Assembly (NCBI GenBank): GCA_028712475.1
Contig: JAQTQB010000007.1
Span: 89,094-153,093, forward strand
Source: Verrucomicrobiales bacterium
GTDB lineage: Bacteria; Verrucomicrobiota; Verrucomicrobiia; Limisphaerales; UBA11358
DNA length: 64,000 nt
Reading direction: 5' to 3'
Shown here: positions 17,035 to 26,306 of the stretch, piece by piece
Position numbering within the stretch: the stretch's first letter is position 1
How the letters are laid out: every line of letters begins with the position of its first letter
Notes under the pieces: model-generated
Databases searched by the model: none
What the model saw: only the letters and a program-made list of their open reading frames with translations
What the model was told of the DNA's origin: nothing
Program-made: the position numbers and the translations under genes

Positions 17035-18177
17035 GTGTTGACTGACATTAAATCCCTGCTCCGCGAAGAACTCGAAGCCCAGTTCAAAACCTGGGAACAG
17101 CCTGTTTATCGCGTCACGCAATTGCTCGAATGGCTTTACGTCCGCCACGTCACGACCTGGGACGCAATGACGAACCTGCCAAAAAAATTGCGCATGCAGT
17201 TGTCGGAAAGTTATTCGCTCCAATCACTCGAACTCGTCCGCAAGCAGGGTTCGCGCGACATCACGCAAAAATTTCTCTGGAAGCTGGCCGATGGAGCATT
17301 CATCGAAAGCGTCTTGATCCCGGCCAACCCCGCGCTTTACGGCGAGGCGAGCGACCGCCACACGCTCTGTGTTTCCACGCAGGTCGGCTGCGCCTACGGC
17401 TGCAAATTTTGCGCGAGCGGCCTCGACGGCTGGAAACGCAACCTCGCGCCGAATGAAATCGTGGAACAGGTTCTGGCCATCGAACGATGGAATGAAACCA
17501 GTGCGGAACGCGAAGTGCGGAGTGCAGAATCGCCAAAGGATTCTATTCCGCACTCCGCGCTCGCAGCTCCGCGCTTGATCAACAACCTCGTCATCATGGG
17601 CATGGGCGAACCGCTGGCGAACTACGAGAATCTGCTCAAGGCGTTGCGAATCCTGAACGCGCCGTGGGGCGGCGGCATCGGCGCGCGGAAAATCACCATT
17701 TCCACCAGCGGCCTCGTGCCGCAGATCCGCCGGCTCGCGGACGAACCGGAGCAATTCCGCCTCGCCATTTCGCTCCATGGTGCGACCGATGAAGTCCGCC
17801 AGCGCATCATGCCTGTCAACCGCAAATACCCGCTCAAGGAACTCACCGCCGCGCTTGAATATTATCAGGCGCAAAAAGACCGGATGATCACGTTTGAATA
17901 TATTTTGATCAAAGGCGTGAATGATGCGATTGAACAAACTCATCCGCTCGGCGCGCTCGCCCGCCATTTGCGCGCGAAAGTAAATTTGATTCCCTACAAC
18001 AAAGTCGAAGGGCTGAAATGGGAACGTCCGGGCGAAGAAGTTTGCGAAGATTTTCTAGCCGCGCTGGAAAAACAGCGGATTCCCGCCACGCTCCGCCGCG
18101 AAAAAGGCCATGACATTGATGCCGCGTGCGGACAATTGCGGCTGAAGACGGAGCGCGAATTTGCGAAGACGGAATGA
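17035..18177 (+). CDS. rlmN: 23S rRNA (adenine-C2)-methyltransferase RlmN, with an inserted repeat
   Basis: This 380-residue radical-SAM enzyme methylates A2503 of 23S rRNA and A37 of some tRNAs. It shows the radical-SAM cluster motif CAYGCKFC near residue 120, the SAM motif MGMGEPLANY near 186, and the C-terminal catalytic Cys in KGHDIDAACGQLR. The start is GTG at 17035 or TTG at 17038. Between the Fe-S motif and MGMGEP there is an extra segment (about residues 155-180, AEREVRSAESPKDSIPHSAL) encoded by an inverted repeat and absent from ordinary RlmN. The enzyme frame is kept, so it is probably functional. Confidence 0.95.
   Translation: MLTDIKSLLREELEAQFKTWEQPVYRVTQLLEWLYVRHVTTWDAMTNLPKKLRMQLSESYSLQSLELVRKQGSRDITQKFLWKLADGAFIESVLIPANPALYGEASDRHTLCVSTQVGCAYGCKFCASGLDGWKRNLAPNEIVEQVLAIERWNETSAEREVRSAESPKDSIPHSALAAPRLINNLVIMGMGEPLANYENLLKALRILNAPWGGGIGARKITISTSGLVPQIRRLADEPEQFRLAISLHGATDEVRQRIMPVNRKYPLKELTAALEYYQAQKDRMITFEYILIKGVNDAIEQTHPLGALARHLRAKVNLIPYNKVEGLKWERPGEEVCEDFLAALEKQRIPATLRREKGHDIDAACGQLRLKTEREFAKTE
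17500..17575. repeat. Palindromic repeat inserted in frame in rlmN
   Basis: Left arm gtgcggaacgcgaagtgcgg and right arm attccgcactccgcgctcgc are imperfect inverse copies around about 17535. The length keeps the rlmN frame open. Confidence 0.75.
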
Positions 18178-18273
18178 CCGGTTCGCTCGATTTCCCGGTT
18201 GTCGGCATTTTTCCATTTCCCGCAACTTTGTTCGTGACAACGGACTGGGTAAGTTGTCTGTTTATGAAAAGTC

Positions 18274-19692
18274 ATGCGCGACCAGTCTTCAAGGCAAGAA
18301 ACCACTGCGGACGCAAGTCACTCTCACGCGCTCCAAAGCTTCGAGCGTCGGCTGGTGCGATTACTGGCTGTGCGGAACGCCGTTCAATGGATGACGTTGT
18401 GGTTCTTCATATGGGGCGTGGGCGTCCTGGCTATGCGCATCGCCGGAGTGACACAAACCGAATGGCTGGGGCTGGGTTTGTTCGGGATTGCTCCGCTCTT
18501 CATCCTGGCCGTCCTGCATGCCCGCCGGCAAAAACCTGATTTCACCAAAATCCGCGCCAGCTACGACCAAGTGACCGCTTGTGGTGGCGTGATGATGGCT
18601 GAAGAAGCGGCTGACATGAGTGTTTGGCAGTCGCAAATGCCTCCAGCCCTCACACCCCGACTCCGCTGGGATAGCGGACGAATGATGACCCTGCTCTGTA
18701 TCTCGGCGCTGTTTGTAGCGACCGCCTTGTTGTTGCCCGAACGGCTGACCAATCTCACCCATCATCATTCGCTGGAGATCGGCCAGATCGTGGAACAATT
18801 ACAGGCCGAAGTGCAGACACTCGCGCAGGAAAAAATTTTGGAAGTGAAGAAGGCCGATGAACTGGAACAACAGCTGGCGTCGATGAAAAAGGATTCCTCC
18901 GGGCTTGACCCGAACAAGACTTGGGAAGCGCTGGATCACATGAAGGAGGCTAACGCTGACCTCGCCAAACAAGCCGCGGAAGAAGCACTGAACAAGACCG
19001 CCGAACTGACCCAAGCACAGACTCTCGCCAACGCCATGCAGGAGGCGGCGGAGTCCGGCATGAGCCAGGATACCGCCACGCAAGCCGCGCAAACACTGGC
19101 CGGAATGATTAAAGCAGCGAAGCTCGAAGAAGGTTTATTAAACGGTGAAATCCCGCCAGAATTGTTGACCGACCTGAGCGGCTTGAACAAGGAGCAGATG
19201 GAAAAGCTGATGAGCGCCCTGCAGTTCAACAAGGACGCGCTGGGCAAAACCCTCGGCAAGCTGGCGGCGTTGAAAATGATTGATCCGACCATGCTCGGCA
19301 AATGCACGAGCGCCGGGCTATGCAAGAATCCTGGTGCACTGGCAGATTTTCTCTCCAGCTGCACCAATGGTGCCGAGGCCACCGACCTGATGATGTCTTA
19401 TTGCCGCGGCGGTGTTTCGCGCGGGAGAGGTGATGCGATGATGACATGGAAAGATGAATCTTCTGCGGATGGCGCGAAGTTTAAAGAAGAAGCGCTGCCT
19501 GCATCCACCCATCTTTCGGATGCACAGTTCGTCGGCGTCAGCAAAGCCGCGCCCGAGTTGAGCGGCCAGGAGGTTCAAGCCGAACACGGCGCGCTGGCCA
19601 GCACCGAAGGCAGCGGCGGCTCCGCCCATTCGCAAATTATTTTACCCGAACACAAACAGGCGGTGCAGAATTTTTTCAAGCGCGACGAATAA
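18274..19692 (+). CDS. Membrane protein with coiled-coil region, first gene of the MoxR operon
   Basis: The protein has 472 residues. Two membrane helices lie at about 40-57 and 66-86 and another at about 132-150. A long helical, Glu/Lys/Gln-rich region (about 165-270: LEVKKADELEQQLASMKKD and on) probably forms a coiled coil. The C-terminal part contains paired Cys (KCTSAGLCKN) and a polar tail. I do not recognise a family. The position 15 bases before moxR suggests that it belongs with the MoxR/vWA system, perhaps as a membrane partner. Confidence 0.7.
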   Translation: MRDQSSRQETTADASHSHALQSFERRLVRLLAVRNAVQWMTLWFFIWGVGVLAMRIAGVTQTEWLGLGLFGIAPLFILAVLHARRQKPDFTKIRASYDQVTACGGVMMAEEAADMSVWQSQMPPALTPRLRWDSGRMMTLLCISALFVATALLLPERLTNLTHHHSLEIGQIVEQLQAEVQTLAQEKILEVKKADELEQQLASMKKDSSGLDPNKTWEALDHMKEANADLAKQAAEEALNKTAELTQAQTLANAMQEAAESGMSQDTATQAAQTLAGMIKAAKLEEGLLNGEIPPELLTDLSGLNKEQMEKLMSALQFNKDALGKTLGKLAALKMIDPTMLGKCTSAGLCKNPGALADFLSSCTNGAEATDLMMSYCRGGVSRGRGDAMMTWKDESSADGAKFKEEALPASTHLSDAQFVGVSKAAPELSGQEVQAEHGALASTEGSGGSAHSQIILPEHKQAVQNFFKRDE

Positions 19693-19707
19693 TTAATCAC
19701 ACCCTCC

Positions 19708-20748
19708 ATGTCTCAATCTCAAGTGATCTTAAAGCCGGAAGAATTGCAACCTGCCTCCGAGCTGGTGCGCAAAACTTTGGAGCAACTCGACCGCATTTTA
19801 CTCGGTCGCAAGGAACTTCACCGCCTGGTGCTCATCGGTATTCTGAGCCGGGGGCACATTCTATTTGAAGGCCTACCGGGTCTTGGTAAAACTGCGCTGG
19901 TCCGCACCGTCGGCCAGATCCTCAAGCTGGATTTCAAGCGCATCCAGTTCACGCCCGACCTTATGCCTGGCGATGTGCTGGGCACGCATATCTTGCAGGA
20001 AACCGGTTCCGGCAAGCGTGAACTTGCCTTCCAGCCCGGGCCGGTGTTCACGAACATCCTGCTCGCGGATGAGATCAACCGCGCCTCGCCAAAGACACAG
20101 TCAGCCATGCTCGAAACGATGCAGGAAAATTGCGTGACACTGCTCGGCACCACGCGTTCCCTGCCCCAGCCATTCTTCGTGCTGGCCAGCCAGAATCCGA
20201 TCGAACTTGAAGGAACGTATCCGCTGCCCGAAGCGCAATTGGACCGTTTTCTGTTCCGGCTGATGTTCGAACAAGTGGATGCTGATGTGCTGGACGCGAT
20301 CATTTCCGAACGCCGTCGCGGCGAACTGCCTGCGCCGACGTGGCAGATGGAGCGTGACCAGTTGAAAACATTGTTCCAGACGATGGGAAGAATTTATTTG
20401 CCCCATCCCGTTTCGCGTTACATCGCCCGGCTGGTTTCCGCCACGCATCCCGGCAGCACGGAAGCGACGGAACCGGTAAACAAATATGTCAGCTACGGTG
20501 CCTCGCCGCGCGCCGCCATCGCCATCGCCGAGGCGGCCCGAGGTCACGCGCTCGTGGCCGGACGACCAAGCGTCGGTTTCGAGGATGTGAAGGTTGTGGC
20601 GCAGCCGGTGTTGAACCACCGCTTGATTTTGAATTATCAGGCGCGCTTCGATCGCATGACAGCTTCAAAACTAGTGAGCGAGTTGCTGGGCCAATTGGAT
20701 GAGACCGGCTTGAACCTGCCCAAGGATGTTGAACTGGCGAATGCTTGA
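19708..20748 (+). CDS. MoxR family AAA+ ATPase
   Basis: This 346-residue cytoplasmic AAA+ protein has the Walker A motif GLPGLGKTAL at about 53-62, Walker B ILLADEINRASPKTQ at about 112-126, and sensor 1 in LASQNPIELEGTYPLPEAQLD. MoxR ATPases act as chaperones that insert cofactors or mature partners, and typically neighbour DUF58 and vWA proteins, as here (25440-30896). The 3' end overlaps an ATG of the next gene region, suggesting translational coupling. Confidence 0.95.
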   Translation: MSQSQVILKPEELQPASELVRKTLEQLDRILLGRKELHRLVLIGILSRGHILFEGLPGLGKTALVRTVGQILKLDFKRIQFTPDLMPGDVLGTHILQETGSGKRELAFQPGPVFTNILLADEINRASPKTQSAMLETMQENCVTLLGTTRSLPQPFFVLASQNPIELEGTYPLPEAQLDRFLFRLMFEQVDADVLDAIISERRRGELPAPTWQMERDQLKTLFQTMGRIYLPHPVSRYIARLVSATHPGSTEATEPVNKYVSYGASPRAAIAIAEAARGHALVAGRPSVGFEDVKVVAQPVLNHRLILNYQARFDRMTASKLVSELLGQLDETGLNLPKDVELANA

Positions 20749-20749
20749 A

Positions 20750-22990
20750 ATGAAATCTGTCCTTAACCTGTTCCGGTCTGGAATCAGCATTGCAACATTC
20801 GCCCTGTTTCCTGCTTTGGTGGTTGCGGAAGATTTCGGAGACATCTCGGTCTCGGCGCAGTCCCTGTATTCGGGCAACACTTATCATGGCTACGGCGAAA
20901 CCCGCGTGACGTTGCAGAACCATTCGCCCGCCAAAACCCATACGGTCACGCTGGCCTATCCGAACAATTCCTGGAATTCAGGCAACAGCATTGACCGGTT
21001 GTCACGGACGGTCACGTTGGCACCCGGTGCAAGACTCGTCGTGCCGCTCATGCAACCGCCGCTTCCGGCCAACGGGAATGGCTTGATGCGTGTGGGGGTT
21101 GACGGTGAAGGCGGAGAACCGGATTTAGTCCGCCTGCCAAACGCCAACCACCACATGGATGCCAGCCGCGCTTACAGCGGAGCCAGTTTGCCGGCTGTGG
21201 CGTTCATCAGCCGCAATCTGGACTATGATGCCGCCGCGCGCGTGTTGAATTCGGGACGCGGGCAGTTTTCGGCGGCGATGGCCACGGACGCACCGGATTC
21301 CGGCGGAAGGACGGGTTTTAGCCCCACGGCATGGATGCCCGACACCCGGCGTTACGGAGACACCAACTGGCTCGAACTGGATTATGCGCCACCAATGAAG
21401 GCCGAACGGGTTTTGATCTATCACACGCAACCGCTGCCATCCTTGGGAGCCGTCATTTTGGTCGGCGTTTCGGGAACCAATGCCGCCCGCTGTTCCATGT
21501 CCGGCGGGGCTGCGGTTACGCGTAGAAGGGATGAGACGGAATTTACTTTTCCCACCACCGTTGAACCGGTGAAGTCGGTGCGCCTTGAATTTGGCAAGGC
21601 TCCACCTTCAAACATCGGGATTGATGCTGTCGAACTCATAGGTTCCTCCGGCAGCGCGTGGGCCTCCGACGCCCGCGCCAGCAGCGATAACAGCGCCGCC
21701 TCATCTTCGCGTGGTTCAGGTTTGAATTCCGCCGAAAGCCTGCGTGCCGAAGCGCCGGTGTCCGAGTGGAGCGAAGACTGGCTGGCCTATACGCCGTTCG
21801 AGATCATCATGCTCAACTCGATGGATTTCAGTTCCTCGCCTCCTTCCGTGATTTCTGCGCTCCGGAAATACATGCAGGCCGGCGGCTGCATGGTAATATT
21901 CGGCAAAGACACGCTACCCGCCAACTGGCGTTCGTCATCACAAACCAGCCTGCCGGATGGCGTGGAATATGATGTCGGGCTGGGCCGCTGCTTCGTCATC
22001 ACGAAGGACAACCTTGCGGTGCTCGATCCCAAAACAACGCAAATTTTGCGCGACACAGCTGCCACCTCGGCACGCTACTGGCAGTCATTGCCCGCCAGTA
22101 GCGACGCGGCAAACGGTGTGTTTTCTGTGGTGGAAAATCTGAAAATCCCCGTGCGCGGCATCGTGATCATCATGCTGACGTTTGTCATTGTCATTGGTCC
22201 GGTGAACATCATCCTGCTCAACCGCCGCAACCGCCGCACCTGGATGCTCTGGACGATTCCAGCCATCTCGTTCGTCACCACGTTGATTGTTTTTGCCTAC
22301 AGCCTGTTCCGGGAAGGCATCACGCCAGACACACGCATCGGTGGCCTGACGGTGCTGGATCAGGTCAATCAACAGGCCGCCACCGTGGGCGTCACAGCAT
22401 TCTACTGTCCGCTCACACCGAACGGCGGTCTAAGGTTTGATTATGAAACCGAAGCCACCCCGCTGATTCATGTGGGGTATGAGAATTCTGGCAGTCGGCG
22501 TGAGGTGGATTGGACACAGACGCAGCTTTTCCGGCGCGGCTGGGTTTCAGCCCGCGTCCCGGCGCATTTCCATCTGCGAAAATCCGAAACGCGGCGCGAA
22601 CGACTGCAGGTCATCCATGAGAATGGGCAACTCTCCGTGGTGAACGGCCTCGGCGCACCGGTGAAATCGCTCTGGCTTGCCGATGCTAGTGGCAAGATTT
22701 ATCAGGCGGATAACATCGCCGCCGGTCAAAAAGCTAGGTTGATGCCATCTGACCAGCCTGGCGTTTCCGAACGAAAAGGTGCCCGCGGCCTTTTTCAGGA
22801 CATTGGTTTTACGGCTCGACCTGATTCGCTAAAGGTCAATGCTGGTAAATATCTGGAACCGGACACCTACATCGTCCAACTGGACGGCAATCCGTTCATT
22901 GAAAATGCGTTGGGTTCCGCCGCCAACCCCAAACGCACCCGCACCGACGGCGTGGTTTTTGGAATCCTTGCCACCACTGACGCACCATGA
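20750..22990 (+). CDS. Large exported membrane protein of the MoxR/BatA operon
   Basis: This 746-residue protein is assigned the ATG at 20750 because a signal peptide follows (MKSVLNLFRSGISIATFALF, cleavage after VVAE-like); in-frame ATGs at 20726 and 20741 overlap moxR. A large beta-rich outside part (about 25-460) is followed by two membrane helices at about 465-525 (VRGIVIIMLTFVIVIGPVNI, then TIPAISFVTTLIVFAYSLF) and a second soluble domain. It resembles uncharacterised proteins next to ABC exporters in MoxR operons. The function is unknown. It overlaps the ABC ATPase gene by 4 bases (ATGA). Confidence 0.75.
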   Translation: MKSVLNLFRSGISIATFALFPALVVAEDFGDISVSAQSLYSGNTYHGYGETRVTLQNHSPAKTHTVTLAYPNNSWNSGNSIDRLSRTVTLAPGARLVVPLMQPPLPANGNGLMRVGVDGEGGEPDLVRLPNANHHMDASRAYSGASLPAVAFISRNLDYDAAARVLNSGRGQFSAAMATDAPDSGGRTGFSPTAWMPDTRRYGDTNWLELDYAPPMKAERVLIYHTQPLPSLGAVILVGVSGTNAARCSMSGGAAVTRRRDETEFTFPTTVEPVKSVRLEFGKAPPSNIGIDAVELIGSSGSAWASDARASSDNSAASSSRGSGLNSAESLRAEAPVSEWSEDWLAYTPFEIIMLNSMDFSSSPPSVISALRKYMQAGGCMVIFGKDTLPANWRSSSQTSLPDGVEYDVGLGRCFVITKDNLAVLDPKTTQILRDTAATSARYWQSLPASSDAANGVFSVVENLKIPVRGIVIIMLTFVIVIGPVNIILLNRRNRRTWMLWTIPAISFVTTLIVFAYSLFREGITPDTRIGGLTVLDQVNQQAATVGVTAFYCPLTPNGGLRFDYETEATPLIHVGYENSGSRREVDWTQTQLFRRGWVSARVPAHFHLRKSETRRERLQVIHENGQLSVVNGLGAPVKSLWLADASGKIYQADNIAAGQKARLMPSDQPGVSERKGARGLFQDIGFTARPDSLKVNAGKYLEPDTYIVQLDGNPFIENALGSAANPKRTRTDGVVFGILATTDAP

Positions 22991-23928
22991 AAGTCCAGGT
23001 TAAAAATCTAAGGAAGGAATTCGGCAAGACCGTGGCCGTGGACAACATTTCCTTCGCATTCGACTCCGGCCACATCTTTGGCTTCGTCGGCCCTAACGGC
23101 GCGGGCAAGACCACGACCATGCGCATCATCTCCACCATTGAGGAACCGACTGAAGGTGATGTCCTGTTGAATGGCATTTCCGTTTGCGAAGAACCGGAAC
23201 TCGCCCGTCGCACCGTCGGTTATGTGCCGGACACCCTGCCCGCCCACGCGGACATCACCGTCCATGAATATCTGGATTTCTACGCGCGAGCTTATGGATT
23301 GCGCGGCAAGAAACGCACACAAGCCGTCGAGGCGATCGAGGAATTCACCAACGTCACCGGCATCCGTGAGAAACATCTCAAGGCGCTATCCAAAGGCATG
23401 AAACAGCGCGTCAGCCTGGGGCGCGCGCTGGTGTATGATCCCGATGTTTTGATCCTCGATGAACCGGCTGCGGGGCTGGACCCACGTGCTCGCGTCGAAT
23501 TGCGCGAGTTGCTCATGCTGCTGGCTGAGCGCAAGAAAGCCATCCTCATCAGTTCGCACATCCTCACCGAGCTGACGGAGATCTGCAACGGCGTGGTCAT
23601 CATCGAGCGCGGCAAAATCCTGGAGACCGGCACGATTGATGATGTGCTCAAGAAAAGCACGCCGCGCCGCACGGTGGCCATCCGGCTGCTTGAAGGCAAC
23701 AATCACCAGAATCCACAACTGCTCAAGGAGCTGTTGCAGACGCCGTTCGTCGAGAACGCGCGTGACGTGGCAAACGAGATTCATTTCGAGTTGACCGGCG
23801 ATGAGGCCGCCGCGTGCGACATCCTGGGAGAATTGATCGCCAAAAAATTCAAGATCATCGAATTCCGCCAAACCAAGGTCAATCTGGAGGACATCTTTAT
23901 GAACGTCACCAAAGGAGGCGTGCAATGA
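22987..23928 (+). CDS. ABC transporter ATP-binding protein (ABC-2 type)
   Basis: The 313-residue protein has Walker A GPNGAGKTT at about 37-45, signature LSKGMKQRVSLGRAL near 137, and Walker B LILDEPAAGLDPRARVEL near 155, plus the H-loop in ISSHILTEL. The C-terminal 80 residues form the extension common in ABC-2 exporters. It pairs with the permease encoded by the overlapping next gene. The substrate is unknown; in this operon type the exporter may serve the envelope assembly role of the vWA proteins. Confidence 0.95.
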   Translation: MKVQVKNLRKEFGKTVAVDNISFAFDSGHIFGFVGPNGAGKTTTMRIISTIEEPTEGDVLLNGISVCEEPELARRTVGYVPDTLPAHADITVHEYLDFYARAYGLRGKKRTQAVEAIEEFTNVTGIREKHLKALSKGMKQRVSLGRALVYDPDVLILDEPAAGLDPRARVELRELLMLLAERKKAILISSHILTELTEICNGVVIIERGKILETGTIDDVLKKSTPRRTVAIRLLEGNNHQNPQLLKELLQTPFVENARDVANEIHFELTGDEAAACDILGELIAKKFKIIEFRQTKVNLEDIFMNVTKGGVQ

Positions 23929-25430
23929 GCATCGCCGGCATCAAGCGGCATTTTACCAACTGGCGCGAGTGGGAATTCAACCCCATCGTGATCAAGGAAC
24001 TCCGGCAGGGCGTCCGCAGCTGGACCGTCACAGGCATGTTGATGTTGTTCCTCGTGGTGCTGTTCATCGCCTCGGTCGGGTTCCTCGTCACTCAAAGTTT
24101 TAACGCAAGTCCTGACCTGGCTCTAGGCGGCTCGATGTTCTCCACCTTTATAGTGATTCTGGCCGGCGCGAGCTTTTTCTTCATCCCGCTTTATATCGGC
24201 GTCCGGGTGGCTTCCGAACGGCAGGACAACAACCCCGACCTGCTGTATGTCACCACGTTGTCACCGGCCCGGATTATTTTTGGAAAGTTTCTATGCGGCG
24301 CTTACATCGCTTTGCTTTTCTTCAGCGCCTGCATGCCGTTCATGGCGTTCACCAATCTGTTGCGCGGCGTGGATCTGCCGACGGTGTTTTTCATTCTTGG
24401 TTTCCTGTTCCTGGTCGTCTGTGCGGCAAACATGATCGCCATCTTTCTGGCCTGCCTGCCCGTGAGCCGGCCTTTCCGCTTTTTGTTCATTCTTTACAGC
24501 GTCTTCCAGTCAATTGCCTTAATCAGCTCGCTGGTGGCGACGTCTTTTCGTATGATGCGCTCCGGCATCGGGGCGATGATGGCCGGGCGCGATTTCTGGA
24601 TCGGCACGCTAACCGTGGTCGGCATCGGCGTGGCAGCCACCGGCCTTTTTTTTGTCATGGCCGTGGCGCTCATTTCACCGCAATCGACCAATCGCGCGCT
24701 GCCGGTGCGGATCTACCTCACCATCATCTGGCTGCTGGCCGGGTTAGTCAGCTTTGGCTGGGTCGTTCAGACTGGGGACGTGCGTCTGATGTCAGCGTGG
24801 ACTTATCCGACATTCATCGTGATGATGCTCGCCCTGCTCGTAGCCATCAGCAATGCCGACCAGCTTAGCCTGCGTGTGCGCCGCACGATTCCGCAGTCGG
24901 GTTTGAAACGCGTGGCGGCCTTTTTCTTTTTCAACGGCGCAGCGGGTGGCCTGATCTGGGTGGCGGCGATTATGGCCCTGACATTTTCCGCAACCAAAAC
25001 ACTCCTGCTCGCGTTCCCGACCAGCGCAACCACCGGTGACGAAAATGAAAGCTGGTTTACCACGACGGCGATCTATGCTTTTGCCTACGCGCTCACCGCC
25101 TTGCTGATTCATCGAAAATTTCTGCCAAAGCGTCCGCACAAGCTCGCCGGACTGCTGGCGGTTCTGCTGGCCGGGGCCTGGGCCATCGTCCCAAGCATTG
25201 TTTTGTTTTTTCTGAATCAACTTTCATGGAAATCTGTGGAGGGGCTGCAGCTGGGCAATATGTTCAATGTCACTCCCCGCCTCGACACGGGCCAGCGGCT
25301 GCTGCATTTCATCTTTGCGACAATCTGGCTGGTGATTATGGTGCTGTTGAACGCGAAATGGTTTCTGGCGCAGGTGAAGAATTTCCACCCTCTTCAGCGT
25401 GACGTTGCACCGCCGCCGATGCTGGAATGA
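23925..25430 (+). CDS. ABC-2 type transporter permease
   Basis: The protein has 501 residues from the ATG at 23925, which overlaps the ATPase stop (ATGA). It begins with a cytoplasmic NPIVIKELRQGVRS segment, characteristic of ABC-2 permeases, followed by about ten or more hydrophobic helices (first at about 33-56, second at about 70-90). The upstream in-frame extension lies wholly inside the ATPase gene and is not used. It is the partner of the protein encoded at 22987-23928. Confidence 0.9.
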   Translation: MSIAGIKRHFTNWREWEFNPIVIKELRQGVRSWTVTGMLMLFLVVLFIASVGFLVTQSFNASPDLALGGSMFSTFIVILAGASFFFIPLYIGVRVASERQDNNPDLLYVTTLSPARIIFGKFLCGAYIALLFFSACMPFMAFTNLLRGVDLPTVFFILGFLFLVVCAANMIAIFLACLPVSRPFRFLFILYSVFQSIALISSLVATSFRMMRSGIGAMMAGRDFWIGTLTVVGIGVAATGLFFVMAVALISPQSTNRALPVRIYLTIIWLLAGLVSFGWVVQTGDVRLMSAWTYPTFIVMMLALLVAISNADQLSLRVRRTIPQSGLKRVAAFFFFNGAAGGLIWVAAIMALTFSATKTLLLAFPTSATTGDENESWFTTTAIYAFAYALTALLIHRKFLPKRPHKLAGLLAVLLAGAWAIVPSIVLFFLNQLSWKSVEGLQLGNMFNVTPRLDTGQRLLHFIFATIWLVIMVLLNAKWFLAQVKNFHPLQRDVAPPPMLE

Positions 25431-25439
25431 TATTTACCA

Positions 25440-26306
25440 ATGAACCCCGCACTTCGACACGCCTTGGGCGACGGTGAACAGATCGGCATCCGCTACGCCC
25501 TCCAGATCCCGCAGGTCGCCGCCGGCGGTCTGATGGGTTCCCGCGCCGGCCGTCGCAGCGGCAGTTCGATTGATTTCCAGGATTATCGCGAATACCAGCC
25601 CGGCGACGATCTGCGCTTTATTGACTGGGGCATCTACGCCCGCACCGACCGTTTGACGGTTAAGCTTTATCGCGAGGAGGTCATTCCGCATCTGGATTTG
25701 GTTCTCGACGGCTCGCGTTCGATGAATCTCGAAGGCACGGCCAAGGCAAGTGCGACCGCAAAACTTTCCGCTTTGCTCGCCACCGCCGCCGCCAATGCGC
25801 AATGCACCCAGGCCGTCTGGCTTTCCGGCGAAGGTTTTCAACGGCTCGCCAACGACACGCTCACCCCCTCCGCCTGGGACAAGCTGGAACTCGACAGCAA
25901 ACGCACGCTCGACCAGTCCTTTGACATTCTTTCCCCCAAGCTCCGCCGCCTTGGCGTGCGCGTGCTCATCAGCGATTTGCTCTGGCCGGGCGAGCCGTTG
26001 CAGATTTTGCGCCGGTTGCGTGATGGCGCGGCGGCCTTGTTCGTGCTCCAATTGCTCGGCCGCGACGACGCCACCCCACCCGAACATGGGAACCTGCGCG
26101 TGGTGGATAGTGAGACCGGCGAAGAGAGTGAAATCTACATTGATTCCAGCATCGCGAAGCAATACGCCGACAATCTCGCGTCATTGCAACAATCCTGGGC
26201 CGACGCCTGCCGCCAATCCGGCGCGCACATGACCACGCTCATCGCAGAGGATTTTGAAAGCAGCCTGGGCGAACTGGAGGCAATTCAACTCCTGGTTCCG
26301 GCATGA
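25440..26306 (+). CDS. DUF58 domain protein (vWA-like)
   Basis: The protein has 288 residues with the DUF58 signature at about residues 40-80: FQDYREYQPGDDLRFIDWGI, then YARTDRLTVKLYREE. The vWA-like fold follows, with LVLDGSRSM at about 84-92 as a degenerate MIDAS (D-x-S-x-S). DUF58 proteins always accompany MoxR ATPases and are thought to be their direct clients or partners. It overlaps the next gene by 4 bases. Confidence 0.93.
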   Translation: MNPALRHALGDGEQIGIRYALQIPQVAAGGLMGSRAGRRSGSSIDFQDYREYQPGDDLRFIDWGIYARTDRLTVKLYREEVIPHLDLVLDGSRSMNLEGTAKASATAKLSALLATAAANAQCTQAVWLSGEGFQRLANDTLTPSAWDKLELDSKRTLDQSFDILSPKLRRLGVRVLISDLLWPGEPLQILRRLRDGAAALFVLQLLGRDDATPPEHGNLRVVDSETGEESEIYIDSSIAKQYADNLASLQQSWADACRQSGAHMTTLIAEDFESSLGELEAIQLLVPA

